This document shows, in pieces, positions 1-8,452 of a DNA stretch of 64,000 nt; the first letter of the stretch is position 1, and every line of letters begins with the position of its first letter. The stretch is from JANWVO01 sp037446555 (GTDB taxonomy: Bacteria; Acidobacteriota; Terriglobia; Bryobacterales; Bryobacteraceae): assembly GCA_037446555.1 (NCBI GenBank), contig JBBIIK010000016.1, positions 1 through 64,000 of the forward strand, in the 5' to 3' direction. Under the pieces are notes generated by a model. That model did no database searches. It had not been told where the DNA came from and worked only from the letters and a program-made list of their open reading frames with translations. Made by a program: the position numbers and the translations under genes.

Positions 1-60
1 CCGCGGCCTTAGCCAAGCCCTCCAAATAGGCCGCGAAGCGCGCACCTCGCGGGCTTGGCC
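1..60. repeat. Overlapping inverted repeats at left edge
   Basis: Two inverted repeats overlap here. GCGGCC at 3-8 pairs with GGCCGC at 29-34, and GCCAAGCCC at 12-20 pairs with GGGCTTGGC at 51-59. They cannot both form fully, so this may be a terminator-like or alternative RNA structure belonging to a gene outside the window. No T-run follows either arm. The rest of 61-107 is AT-rich and I see no gene in it. Confidence 0.35.
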
Positions 61-107
61 CCGATTGGGCGGTTCGCACGAAACAATTCTAGCATAATTT
101 GTTTCAT

Positions 108-578
108 TTATGACCCAGTAGTATTAGACGGGGAGAGATTGGTGACCGAGCCGGGGCCTGTCCAAATCGTCGGGCTGCCGTAATAGTTGGTCAACGTGTA
201 GGACTGGGTCCCTTGGCTGTTGCTGGTGATGGTCACCTTGGCGACCTCCTGCACGTCGTTGAATTCCGGCCCGTCGAACAGGAAGCCGAGCCTGAACGAA
301 GACACGCGGAAGGTGAGGCCAGAGCTGATGGTTCCCGTCAGGAATTCCTGGATGTCGATTTCACCGGAGGTACCACCGGAAATTCCGACACCCTGCCAGC
401 CGGCGACGGTCTTCATCTGGAAGTTGCCGGGACTGGAGGTCCAGGTGATGTCGTTGATGGTCTGGTTGTTCAGACCGTTGGTGAACTGGCTGGCATTGAT
501 GGTGATCACAGCGGCGTGCGCTGGCAGCGAAGCCGCTAGGCACGCCAGCGCGACGATGGCCAAAAGGGTCTTGCTCAT
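108..578 (-). CDS. Small secreted protein, probably C-terminally truncated
   Basis: This encodes a 156-residue exported protein. I chose the ATG at 578 because GGAGGAG lies just upstream and the protein then begins with a clean signal peptide (MSKTLLAIVALACLAASLPAHA, cut after AHA). The rest is rich in Thr, Ser, Asn and Gly with alternating beta-type sequence, like the extracellular beta-sandwich proteins that often carry a PEP-CTERM anchor. No anchor (PEP motif, membrane helix, basic tail) is present: it stops at SPSNTTGS, and the other downstream frames do not supply one. It may therefore be a truncated PEP-CTERM-type protein or a freely secreted one. A longer reading of the frame up to 800 would cross the structured leader and is unlikely. 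Function unknown. Confidence 0.6.
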   Translation of the reverse strand: MSKTLLAIVALACLAASLPAHAAVITINASQFTNGLNNQTINDITWTSSPGNFQMKTVAGWQGVGISGGTSGEIDIQEFLTGTISSGLTFRVSSFRLGFLFDGPEFNDVQEVAKVTITSNSQGTQSYTLTNYYGSPTIWTGPGSVTNLSPSNTTGS

Positions 579-715
579 GTACTGCTCCTCCTCGAGCGGT
601 GGACGGTGACGCCGTCTCGGCCTGCGGGCCCCCAATGAGGCTTTGCTCAGGCAGTACGGCATCCCGCCGTTTACCAGCTTCGGGCTGCGTCGCGTATCCG
701 CCAATAGACCGTCCG
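579..715 (-). promoter_or_regulatory. Structured 5' leader, possible c-di-GMP-I-like riboswitch
   Basis: Read on the minus strand, the leader of the small secreted protein holds a hairpin ACGGC-GGGAT-GCCGT, then GAGCAAAGCC (complement of 639-648), then GGGGGCCC and AGGCCGAGACGGCG. The order GGTAAAC, hairpin, GCAAAGCC, GC-rich stem partly resembles the GEMM-I (cyclic di-GMP-I) aptamer. The usual GNRA loop and the exact ACGCAAAGCC element are missing, so this is a weak call. It could simply be a GC-rich untranslated leader. Confidence 0.25.
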
Positions 716-832
716 GCGAGCAAATATTAGCCGTGAGAGTGTGAAGGACCAGTACCAGCAAATGGAACTGGCTTGCTTCACAATCCGGCGGGGTTGTCAT
801 GAAGCGGCCGCGTGATCTAAAAGGGGAATGAT

Positions 833-2236
833 ATGCGGAAACGGAATCCTGGGATCAGCCGGAGGGCGCTGCTGGCGGCGGCGCCGTGGGCCGGGGTGGC
901 GCGGGCGGCGGCGCGGGCGGACGACTCGTGGCAGGTGGCGGAGGAGATCGCGGGAAGGATCCGCGCGCCGCAGTTTCCGCAGCGCGATTTCGAGGTGCTG
1001 CGCTACGGGGCGCGCGGCGACGGAGAGCAGGACTGCACGGAGGCGTTCGCTGCGGCCATCCGCGCCTGCCACGAGGCGGGAGGCGGCAGGGTGGTGGTGC
1101 CGAAGGGCGTGTATGAGACGGGAGCGGTGCGTCTGCTGTCGCGCGTAAATCTGCATCTGGAAGAGGGCGCCACGCTGCGGTTTTTCCCCGACCCGAAGCG
1201 ATATCTGCCGGTGGTCCCGTCTTTCTGGGAGGGCATGGAGTGCCGGAATTACTCGGCGCTGATTTATGCGCTGGGGCAGACAGACATTGCGGTCACCGGA
1301 GCGGGCACGCTGGACGGAAGAGCGGACTGCGGGCACTGGTGGCCGTGGAAGGGGCGGACCGAGTGCGGCTGGTCGAAGGGGGAGCCGCATCAGGGGCCGG
1401 CGCGGGACCGGCTGATGAAGATGGTGGAGGAGGGCGTGCCGCCGGAGCAGCGCGTGTTCGGAGAAGGCGCGTTTCTGCGGCCGAATTTCGTGCAGTTCCT
1501 GAGGTGCCGGAACGTGCTGTTGGAGGGGGTGACGATCCGCAACTCGCCGATGTGGGAGGTCCACCCGGTGCTGTGCGAGAACGTCGTGGTGCGGGGCGTG
1601 AAGGTGATCTCGCACGGGCCGAATAACGACGGTTGCGATCCGGAGTGCTCGCGCGGCGTGCTGATCGAGAACTGCCTGTTCGACACGGGCGACGACTGCA
1701 TCGCCATCAAGAGCGGGCGCAACGCGGACGGGCGGCGGCTGGCGGCGCCGAGCGAAAACATTTTGATCCGGAATTGTGTGATGCGGGACGGTCACGGGGG
1801 CGTGACGATCGGCAGCGAAATCAGCGGGGGCGCGCGGCGGATCTTCGCCGAGCGGTGCCGGATGGACAGCCCGAACCTCGACCGGGTGCTCCGGCTGAAG
1901 ACGAACGCGATGCGCGGCGGCGTGATCGAGGACGTCTATATGAGGGACATCGAAGTGGGGCAGGTGGCGGACGCGCTGCTGCACATCGACTTTTACTATG
2001 AAGAGGGGGCGCGCGGACATTACCTGCCCGTCGTCAGGCGGATCGGGATGCAGAACATCCGCTGCCGCAAGACGCGTTACGCCGTGTACATCCGGGGATT
2101 CGAGAAGAGTCCGGTCAGCGATGTCAGCCTGCGCGACTGGGAAGTGGGCGAAGCGCCCGGCGGCAACGTGATTCAACACGCCCGGGGGGTGCAAGCTGAG
2201 CGGCTGCGGATCGCCGGACAGCAGATCCGGCTGTAG
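833..2236 (+). CDS. Glycoside hydrolase family 28 (polygalacturonase-like)
   Basis: This is a secreted beta-helix glycosidase of family GH28, which hydrolyses polygalacturonan or related pectin galacturonides. All four GH28 signatures are visible: NNDGCD (variant of NTD), DTGDDCIAIKSG with the paired catalytic aspartates, GHGGVTIGSE (GHG) and RLKTN (variant of RIK). The N-terminus, MRKRNPGISRRALLAAAPWAG, is a Tat-type signal with twin arginines. At 467 residues the length is normal for bacterial members. The ATG at 833 follows AAAGGGG. The gene is convergent with pyrophosphatase, with 9 bases between the stops. The exact substrate (pectin, rhamnogalacturonan or xylogalacturonan) cannot be told from sequence. 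Confidence 0.9.
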   Translation: MRKRNPGISRRALLAAAPWAGVARAAARADDSWQVAEEIAGRIRAPQFPQRDFEVLRYGARGDGEQDCTEAFAAAIRACHEAGGGRVVVPKGVYETGAVRLLSRVNLHLEEGATLRFFPDPKRYLPVVPSFWEGMECRNYSALIYALGQTDIAVTGAGTLDGRADCGHWWPWKGRTECGWSKGEPHQGPARDRLMKMVEEGVPPEQRVFGEGAFLRPNFVQFLRCRNVLLEGVTIRNSPMWEVHPVLCENVVVRGVKVISHGPNNDGCDPECSRGVLIENCLFDTGDDCIAIKSGRNADGRRLAAPSENILIRNCVMRDGHGGVTIGSEISGGARRIFAERCRMDSPNLDRVLRLKTNAMRGGVIEDVYMRDIEVGQVADALLHIDFYYEEGARGHYLPVVRRIGMQNIRCRKTRYAVYIRGFEKSPVSDVSLRDWEVGEAPGGNVIQHARGVQAERLRIAGQQIRL

Positions 2237-2245
2237 CCGCGGGCG

Positions 2246-2803
2246 TCAGATGTTGTCGCCGAAGGGCTCCGATTCCCGCTTCCTCTCCAGGTAGCGCTCG
2301 CGCGCGTCGAGGATCGCCCGGCGCGCCTCGCGCGGACCGCCCCATCCCTGCGTGGTGGCCACTCGCCCTTCGAGTTCTTTGTAGATGCTGAAGAAGTGTT
2401 CGAGCTCGCGGCGCACGTGGGGGAACACCTGGTCGATGGTATGGATCTCGTCGTAGCGCGGGTTGCGCGTGGGCACGGCGATGATCTTCTCGTCCATCTC
2501 GTCGCGATCCACCATGCGGAGCAGCCCGATGGGGCGGACCTCAATGAGACAGCCGGTGAAGCTCGGTTCGTTCACCAGGGCGAGCACGTCGAGGGGGTCC
2601 CCGTCTTCGGCCAGCGTGCCCGGAATAAAGCCGTAGTCTCCTGGATAGTGCATGGGCGAATACAGGGCACGGTCCAACCGGAAAACGCCCAGCTTGCCAT
2701 CGTACTCGACCTTGTTGGCGGAGTTCTTCGGGATCTCGACGATCATCCGGACCAGCTCGGGGGATTCGGGCCCCGGATCGAGGTCATAAAGCTTCGGATA
2801 CAC
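2246..2803 (-). CDS. ppa: Inorganic pyrophosphatase (family I)
   Basis: This soluble enzyme hydrolyses pyrophosphate to two phosphates and so drives biosynthetic reactions. The family I signature DGDPLDVLAL is present, together with the conserved substrate loop NSANKVEYD, LDRALYSPMHYPGDYGFIP and the late EGRV..GW..A segment. I place the start at GTG 2803 (VYPKLYDLDPGP, about 185 residues), which matches the usual 175-185 residue size. TTG 2812 and TTG 2884 are in-frame alternatives but add an untypical hydrophobic stretch, and none of the three has a good ribosome site. It diverges from mraZ, with a presumed promoter region between them. Confidence 0.88.
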   Translation of the reverse strand: MYPKLYDLDPGPESPELVRMIVEIPKNSANKVEYDGKLGVFRLDRALYSPMHYPGDYGFIPGTLAEDGDPLDVLALVNEPSFTGCLIEVRPIGLLRMVDRDEMDEKIIAVPTRNPRYDEIHTIDQVFPHVRRELEHFFSIYKELEGRVATTQGWGGPREARRAILDARERYLERKRESEPFGDNI

Positions 2804-2903
2804 AAAAGTCAATGTAGCAAAGACCAAGAGGGGCGTCCACGGATGCTTGGGGCGAAGAAAAGGAAAACAAAGGAGATAGCGCAAAATTGTTGGTGGAAAT
2901 CTC

Positions 2904-2933
2904 TTGCATTGCCGGGGCGAATGGACGTAGGAT
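2904..2933 (+). promoter_or_regulatory. Sigma-70-like promoter of the dcw cluster
   Basis: TTGCAT (2904-2909) and TAGGAT (2928-2933) are separated by 18 bases, 50 bases before mraZ. GGTGG or GGTGA elements at 2892-2896, 2942-2946 and 2963-2967 resemble the GTGG-type repeats that MraZ binds upstream of its own gene in other bacteria. Autoregulation by MraZ is plausible but the repeats are not regularly spaced. Confidence 0.45.
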
Positions 2934-2982
2934 CATTACACGGTGGCCCAAAAAGGCCTATCGGTGACCGATTCGGACCGAA

Positions 2983-3483
2983 ATGGAAGGACAGAATTCA
3001 GTCCCGCCGTCCCCTACGCCGCCTCCGGCGCAGGGGAGTCTGCGCGCCCCGCTCGGCTTCTATACGGGCAAGGTGGACTCGGCGGGCAGGCTGAAGCTGC
3101 CGGCGCGGTATCAAGATTACCTGGGCAAGCTGGCGGACCGGTGCCTGTTTGTGACGGAGCACAAGGGTCTGGCGCGAATCTTCACGAACGGGAGTTGGGA
3201 AAAGACGCTGGAGCGGATCACCGACCCGGCGATGAAGCGGCGGTTTGCGTTTCGGGCGGAGGCGAAAGGCGGCGAGGTCGACATCGACCCGCAGGGCCGG
3301 ATCACGCTGCCCCAGCAGTTGCGCAAGCAGATGGGGCTGGAGGAGAAGGCCGTCCAATTGCGGTTTTACGAAGACGTGATCACGATCTACCCGCAGGAGC
3401 AGTACGAAGAGGAACTGAACCGGGTGAAGCAGTTCGAGGCCAGCGACCTCGAGAGGCTGGCCGAAATGGGCATCGATTTCTGA
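2983..3483 (+). CDS. mraZ: Transcriptional regulator MraZ
   Basis: MraZ is the DNA-binding regulator that opens the dcw cluster and usually represses it. The protein shows the two AbrB-like half domains: DSAGRLKLPARY around residue 33 and DPQGRITLPQQLR around residue 105, each with the conserved GR-x-x-hydrophobic-P core. It ends in the usual acidic helix. At 166 residues it is about 20 longer than typical because of a Pro-rich N-terminal extension (PPSPTPPPAQG) ahead of the first domain. The start is ATG 2983; no strong ribosome site is visible. rsmH follows after 6 bases. Confidence 0.93.
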   Translation: MEGQNSVPPSPTPPPAQGSLRAPLGFYTGKVDSAGRLKLPARYQDYLGKLADRCLFVTEHKGLARIFTNGSWEKTLERITDPAMKRRFAFRAEAKGGEVDIDPQGRITLPQQLRKQMGLEEKAVQLRFYEDVITIYPQEQYEEELNRVKQFEASDLERLAEMGIDF

Positions 3484-3489
3484 TGTGGC

Positions 3490-4365
3490 ATGGAACACAC
3501 GCCGGTATTGCTGCGCGAGACGCTGGAGTGGCTCGCGGTGCGGTCGGACGGCGTGTATGTGGACTGCACGTGCGGGCTGGGCGGTCATACGGCGGCGGTC
3601 GCGGAGCGGCTGGAGACGGGCCGCGTGGTGGCGCTGGACAGGGACGCGGAGTCGCTGGAAGAGGCGCGGCGGCGCTGCATGGCGGTGGCGGGCAGGATCG
3701 TTTTCGCACAGAGCAGTTTTTCGGAGCTTTCGTCCACTCTCGACTCTCTCCTCGTGGCGCATGTGGACGGAATCCTGGCCGATCTGGGCGTGAGCCGTTA
3801 TCAGCTCACCTCACCGGAGCGAGGCTTCTCGCTACAGGCGGCGGGACCGCTGGACATGCGCATGGACAGGCGGCAGAGCCTCACCGCTGCCGCCATTGTC
3901 AATCATTATCCGGAACGGGAACTCGCCCGGATCTTCGAGGAACTGGGCGAAGAAAGGAGGCGCCTAGCGGAAAAGACAGCCAGAGCAGTTGTGCGGGCGC
4001 GGCCGATCGCCGACACAGCGCAACTGGCGCGCGTGGTGGCATCGGTTGCGCCCCGTACCGGGAAGATTCATCCCGCGACGCGGGTATTCCAGGCGTTGCG
4101 GATGGCGGTGAACGACGAGCCGGGGCAACTGGAGGCGTTGCTCCAGCAGGCGCCCGCGCGGCTGAAAGCGGGCGGGCGGCTGGTGGTGATCGCGTTTCAC
4201 TCGCTCGACGACCGCAAGGTGAAGCAGCGGTTCCGGGAACTTGCCCGGCAAGGCGGATACCGGATTTTGACGAAGCACGTGGTTCGGCCCGGGGAGGCGG
4301 AGAGAAGAGCCAACCCGGCAAGCCGCAGCGCCGTTCTGCGGGCGGTGGAGCGGACGGGGGAATGA
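3490..4365 (+). CDS. rsmH: 16S rRNA (cytosine1402-N4)-methyltransferase
   Basis: RsmH (MraW) uses SAM to methylate N4 of C1402 in 16S rRNA at the ribosomal P site. The N-terminal HTPVLLRETLEWL, the SAM-binding loop DCTCGLGGHT, ILADLGVSRYQL, the conserved FS..GPLDMRMD and the C-terminal VIAFHSLDDRKVK are all present. At 291 residues the length is normal. It lies in the standard dcw position directly after mraZ and 34 bases before ftsL. Confidence 0.96.
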   Translation: MEHTPVLLRETLEWLAVRSDGVYVDCTCGLGGHTAAVAERLETGRVVALDRDAESLEEARRRCMAVAGRIVFAQSSFSELSSTLDSLLVAHVDGILADLGVSRYQLTSPERGFSLQAAGPLDMRMDRRQSLTAAAIVNHYPERELARIFEELGEERRRLAEKTARAVVRARPIADTAQLARVVASVAPRTGKIHPATRVFQALRMAVNDEPGQLEALLQQAPARLKAGGRLVVIAFHSLDDRKVKQRFRELARQGGYRILTKHVVRPGEAERRANPASRSAVLRAVERTGE

Positions 4366-4399
4366 TGGGCATGCTGGAAGAATTCTGGAGGAATGTCAG

Positions 4400-4873
4400 A
4401 TGAGCGGCCTGGAAGCGTTGCTGGACTGGTTTGCGGCCGGCAAGGAGGCAGCGGCCGAAGCCGAGCGCCGCGCGGAATGCGATGCGCGCCTGCGCACGCT
4501 GCCTCGCGAAGAGATCTTTCTTTACATCAAGCCGATCGACAATTCGCGCGTGCCGTGCGTGGCGCACCGCGGCGAGGTGATGTCGTGGGTGATGACCGCC
4601 GTGGTTGTCGTGTTTGGAGCGATGGCGCTGACAGCCGCCATCCTGCCGTCGATGTCGAGCCTGACGACGAGCCACCGGCTCGAGAGCCTGAAGCAGGAGC
4701 GCGCCGAGTTGCTGAACGAACTGCGGGAACTGCGCAGCCAGGAGGCGAGCCTGCGCAGCGCGGAGCAGCTGGAGCAGTACGCGGGCGAGCGGTTTGTCGC
4801 GCCGGCGCCAAAGGCGCTGGTATTCGCGCCGCCGACGAAGAGCACGGTGGCGGCGCTCGAAGCGCGCGAGTGA
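4400..4873 (+). CDS. ftsL: Cell division protein FtsL-like
   Basis: This is a bitopic divisome protein. It has a cytoplasmic N-terminal part of about 58 residues, one membrane segment (about residues 61-84, VMSWVMTAVVVVFGAMALTA) and a periplasmic heptad-rich coiled coil (HRLESLKQERAELLNELRELRSQEASL). FtsL proteins are poorly conserved, so the call rests on topology plus position between rsmH and ftsI. The cytoplasmic part is longer than in most FtsL proteins. GGAGG precedes ATG 4400 at good spacing. It would form the FtsQ-FtsB-FtsL complex that activates FtsW/FtsI. Confidence 0.8.
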   Translation: MSGLEALLDWFAAGKEAAAEAERRAECDARLRTLPREEIFLYIKPIDNSRVPCVAHRGEVMSWVMTAVVVVFGAMALTAAILPSMSSLTTSHRLESLKQERAELLNELRELRSQEASLRSAEQLEQYAGERFVAPAPKALVFAPPTKSTVAALEARE

Positions 4874-4922
4874 GGCGCCGGGCGGGGCGCCGGAGCGGGC
4901 GGGAAGGTGGAAGCGATGGGCG

Positions 4923-6965
4923 ATGAATTACCAACACGACAGGCCGCAATCCCTCCGTCGCGCGCGCATCGCCGCGGGTATTCTCGGCGTGATGGCGCTG
5001 GCGGTGCTGGTTCGCCTGTTCGAGCTGCAGGTGCTGCGCCACGCGGAGTATGTGGAGACGGCGCAGCGGCAGCAAATCCATGAGGTGACCGTGCCCGCCT
5101 TGCGCGGAGAGCTGCTGGCGCGGGACGGCTACCCGCTGGCGATCAGCGTGCGGACGGAATCCGCCGTAGTAAATCCCAGACAGATCCAGAATCCGGAGTT
5201 CTTCGCTGAAGTCGTGGCGCCGGCTCTGGGGCTGAGGGCGAACGATCTTGCGGCTGTCCTGAAAGAGAAGAAGCAGGGGGCGCGCCGCAGCTCTCAATAC
5301 TTCAAACTGGCGCAGCACTTGACGCCGGAGCAGCGCCGGCGCCTGCGTGCGCTGGGCCAGACGTTTCCCATCCACTTCGTGCCGGACGTGCGCCGGGACT
5401 ATCCGAACGGACTGACGGGCGCGCACGTAGTGGGAGCGATAGACGCCGGCGGCGACGGCAATGCCGGCGTGGAGCAGAAGCTCAACGGCGAACTGAAGGG
5501 GCGGCCTGGCAAGCTTGCCTTCCTGGCCGGGGCGCGGATGGACCGGTACCTCAGCTGGACCAAAGAGGAAAGCGTTCCGGGCATGAACGTGAAGCTCGCG
5601 ATCGACCGGGTGATCCAGTACGACGCGGAGCGGTTCCTGGCCGAGGGCATCCGCGAATCGAACGCCGAAAGCGGAACGGTGGTGGTGATGGACCCGCGAA
5701 ATGGCGAGATTCTGGCGCTCGCCAACTATCCGACCTTCGATCCCCGCCGCACCACTCCTACGCCGGCCGAGGCCGCGGTGCGGCACAGCAACATCGCCGT
5801 GCAGATTCCGTGCGAACCGGGCTCGGTGATGAAGATGATCACCGTCACGATGGGGCTCGACACGGGGCTGTTCCGCCCGGAATCTTTGATTTACTGCGAG
5901 AACGGGGCGTTTCCGCGCCCGGGGCGGCGGGCCATTCATGACGTGCACCGCTACGGGACGCTGGACGTCAGCGGCGTGCTGATCAAGAGCAGCAACATCG
6001 GGGTGGCGAAGATCAGCCTGGCGGCGGGGCCGGCGAAGCTGTACGCGTACCTGAGGAAGTTTGGTATCGGCGACCGCACAGGGATCGAGCTGCCCGCCGA
6101 GTCGCGCGGCATCCTGCGGCCGCAGGCCTGCCGCGACTCCCGGGACCGCAACTGCTGGACGCCCGCGTCGCACGAGTACATCGCCTTCGGCCACGAGGTG
6201 AGCGCCACGGCGGTGCAACTGGCGCGCGCCGTATCGGTGATCGCCAACGGCGGGCTGCTGGTGCAGCCGCACCTGGTGACCGGCAAGAGCCGTCCGACGC
6301 CCGAGGGACACGAGGTTGCGGAGCCGGTGCAGATCGAGCCGCCGCGCCGCGTTCTGCGGCCCGAAACGGCGTTCACTGTCCGCCGCATCATGGAGCGGGT
6401 GGTGGAGGAAGGAACGGGGAAGGCGGCGCGGATCCCGGGTTATTCTGCAGGCGGGAAGACGGGCTCGGCGGAGATCTTCGAGAACGGGCGATGGCTGGAC
6501 CGCCACAACTCCTCCTTCATCGGATTCGCGCCGGTGGCCAATCCGCGCATTGTCGTGGTGGTGACGTTGAACCGCACCCCCAAACTGGGCGGCGCCTCGG
6601 CTGCGCCGGTGTTCCGCAAGGTGGCCGAGACGGCGCTGCGCGTGTTGCAGGTGCCGATGGACCAGCCGGAATCGGCGCCGGAAGAGAAGAAACCAGAGGA
6701 AACAAAACCGGCGGTGCTTCTGACGAAAGAGGCTGAGGAGGAAGAAGAGACGCCTGCCGGTCCCGTGCCGACGCCGGCGCTGGTCGGACCTCGGGTGCCG
6801 GATTTCCGCGGCAGGCCGCTGGTGGCCGTGCTGCGGGAGGCCGCCTCGATGGGCCTGCCGTTGGAGACCACGGGGCGAGGCAAGGCGCGGGCGCAGTCGC
6901 CGCCGCCCGGAACCATCCTGGCGCCGGGCATGCGCGTGCAGGTGCGTTTCTCGGTGACGCCATGA
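4923..6965 (+). CDS. ftsI: Penicillin-binding protein FtsI with PASTA domain
   Basis: This is the septal class B transpeptidase that cross-links peptidoglycan at the division site with FtsW. It has an N-terminal membrane anchor (about residues 15-35), a PBP dimerisation region and a transpeptidase domain with catalytic Ser301 (SVMK), SSN at 356-358 and KTG at 512-514. After a Glu-rich linker comes a C-terminal PASTA domain from about residue 625 (VPDFRGRPLVAVL), as in SpoVD or PBP2x-type proteins; E. coli FtsI lacks it. I start at ATG 4923, because the frame upstream is Arg-rich shadow sequence of ftsL. The stop overlaps the murE start. Confidence 0.95.
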   Translation: MNYQHDRPQSLRRARIAAGILGVMALAVLVRLFELQVLRHAEYVETAQRQQIHEVTVPALRGELLARDGYPLAISVRTESAVVNPRQIQNPEFFAEVVAPALGLRANDLAAVLKEKKQGARRSSQYFKLAQHLTPEQRRRLRALGQTFPIHFVPDVRRDYPNGLTGAHVVGAIDAGGDGNAGVEQKLNGELKGRPGKLAFLAGARMDRYLSWTKEESVPGMNVKLAIDRVIQYDAERFLAEGIRESNAESGTVVVMDPRNGEILALANYPTFDPRRTTPTPAEAAVRHSNIAVQIPCEPGSVMKMITVTMGLDTGLFRPESLIYCENGAFPRPGRRAIHDVHRYGTLDVSGVLIKSSNIGVAKISLAAGPAKLYAYLRKFGIGDRTGIELPAESRGILRPQACRDSRDRNCWTPASHEYIAFGHEVSATAVQLARAVSVIANGGLLVQPHLVTGKSRPTPEGHEVAEPVQIEPPRRVLRPETAFTVRRIMERVVEEGTGKAARIPGYSAGGKTGSAEIFENGRWLDRHNSSFIGFAPVANPRIVVVVTLNRTPKLGGASAAPVFRKVAETALRVLQVPMDQPESAPEEKKPEETKPAVLLTKEAEEEEETPAGPVPTPALVGPRVPDFRGRPLVAVLREAASMGLPLETTGRGKARAQSPPPGTILAPGMRVQVRFSVTP

Positions 6966-8452
6966 ATCTCGCCGTTCTCTTCCGCGGAATCCCGTGCCGG
7001 GCGGCGGACGCCGCGTGGGAGCGGATCGAGGTGCGCGGGCTGGAATATGACAGCCGCCGCGTGGAGCCGGGCTTCGTCTTCTTCGCCTTTCCCGGCAGCC
7101 GAACGAGCGGGGCGCTGTATGCCATGCAGGCGCTGGAGCGCGGCGCCGTGGCGGTGGCGAGCGAGCTGCCGGCGCCCGCGGGCTTCCCTGCCCCGTGGAT
7201 CGAAGTGGAGCACGGACGGCGCGCGCTGGCGGCGGCAAGCCTGCGGTTTTACGGGCATCCGGATGCAAAGCTGCGGCTGACGGGCGTGACGGGAACCAAC
7301 GGGAAGACGACCACGGTGTTCGCCATCGACTCCATGCTGCGGCATGCGGGGCGCCACAGCGGCATGGCGGGCACGGTGGTGTACCGCATCGGCGGGCGCG
7401 AGTCGATGGCGGTGAATACGACGCCCGAATCGCTCGACCTGGTGCGCATGATGGACGAGCAGGCGCGCGCTGGCGGCACGGACTTCGTCTTCGAGGTCTC
7501 CTCGCATGCGCTGGCGCTGGAGCGTGTCTACGGATTCTCGTTCCACACAGCCGTCTTCACGAACTTCACGCAGGATCACCTCGACTTCCACGGCACGATG
7601 GAGGATTATTTCGCGGCCAAACACAGGTTGTTCGAGGGCGCGGGCGGCCCGCCGCCGAAAATTGCCGTGATCAACTGCGACGATCCGTGGTCGGAGCGGA
7701 TCGTGACCGGCGGCGGCACCGAGCGCTGGACCTACGGCGCAAGCCACGACGCGGTGTTCCGCGTGAAAGACATGGACGCGGGGTTCCACGGCGTGCGGTT
7801 CACGGTCGTCCATCCGCGGGGCGAGACGGTGATTCGCTCGCCGCTGTGCGGGCGGTTCAACGTCTACAATCTGGCCGCTGCCTTCACCGCGGGCGTGGCG
7901 CTCGGGCTCGAGCCGGAAGAGGCAGCGGCGGGGCTCGCCGTGTGCCGCAGCGTACCGGGGCGGTTCGAGCGCGTGGATGCGGGGCAGCCGTTCCTGGTGA
8001 TCGTCGACTACGCCCACACCGAAGATGCGCTGAAGAACCTGATCGAGGCGGCGCGGGCGCTGGATCCGAAGCGGGTGATCACGGTGTTCGGCTGCGGGGG
8101 CGACCGGGACAAGTCCAAGCGGCCGCGAATGGGAGAAACGGCTGCGGTGTTGAGCGATGTGGTGGTGGCCACGAGTGACAATCCGCGCAGCGAAAATCCG
8201 CTGGACATCCTCAATGACATCCTTGTGGGGCTGCGCAAGCACGACACGCCGCACTTGGTGGAGCCCGACCGCCGCAACGCAATCCGCCTCGCCATCGGCC
8301 GCGCCGCTCCGGGCGACATTGTTCTGATCGCTGGCAAGGGCCACGAGACCTACCAGGTGCTGGCCGAGGGCACGATTCCCTTCGACGACCGGCAGGTGGC
8401 GCGCGAGGTGCTGGAGAGCTACGGATACGGCGGGCAGGAGCGCGCGTCATGA
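6962..8452 (+). CDS. murE: UDP-MurNAc-tripeptide synthetase MurE (meso-DAP type)
   Basis: MurE adds the third amino acid to UDP-MurNAc-L-Ala-D-Glu in the cytoplasm, using ATP. The ATP loop GTNGKTTT begins at Gly111. The carbamylated-lysine and substrate regions (TTPESLDL, EVSSHALALERV, TNFTQDHLDFHG) are present, and so is DNPR at 406-409, the signature of enzymes that select meso-diaminopimelate rather than lysine. At 496 residues it is of normal length. ATG 6962 overlaps the ftsI stop, and the 3' end overlaps murF by four bases (ATGA), indicating translational coupling. Confidence 0.96.
   Translation: MNLAVLFRGIPCRAADAAWERIEVRGLEYDSRRVEPGFVFFAFPGSRTSGALYAMQALERGAVAVASELPAPAGFPAPWIEVEHGRRALAAASLRFYGHPDAKLRLTGVTGTNGKTTTVFAIDSMLRHAGRHSGMAGTVVYRIGGRESMAVNTTPESLDLVRMMDEQARAGGTDFVFEVSSHALALERVYGFSFHTAVFTNFTQDHLDFHGTMEDYFAAKHRLFEGAGGPPPKIAVINCDDPWSERIVTGGGTERWTYGASHDAVFRVKDMDAGFHGVRFTVVHPRGETVIRSPLCGRFNVYNLAAAFTAGVALGLEPEEAAAGLAVCRSVPGRFERVDAGQPFLVIVDYAHTEDALKNLIEAARALDPKRVITVFGCGGDRDKSKRPRMGETAAVLSDVVVATSDNPRSENPLDILNDILVGLRKHDTPHLVEPDRRNAIRLAIGRAAPGDIVLIAGKGHETYQVLAEGTIPFDDRQVAREVLESYGYGGQERAS

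Noticed and set aside
596..720. Cobalamin riboswitch in the leader of the small secreted protein
   Set aside because: The B12-box and the GCCACTG-type core are absent.
4866..4922. Frameshift between ftsL and ftsI
   Set aside because: Both proteins are complete at their proper starts; the gap is ordinary intergenic sequence.
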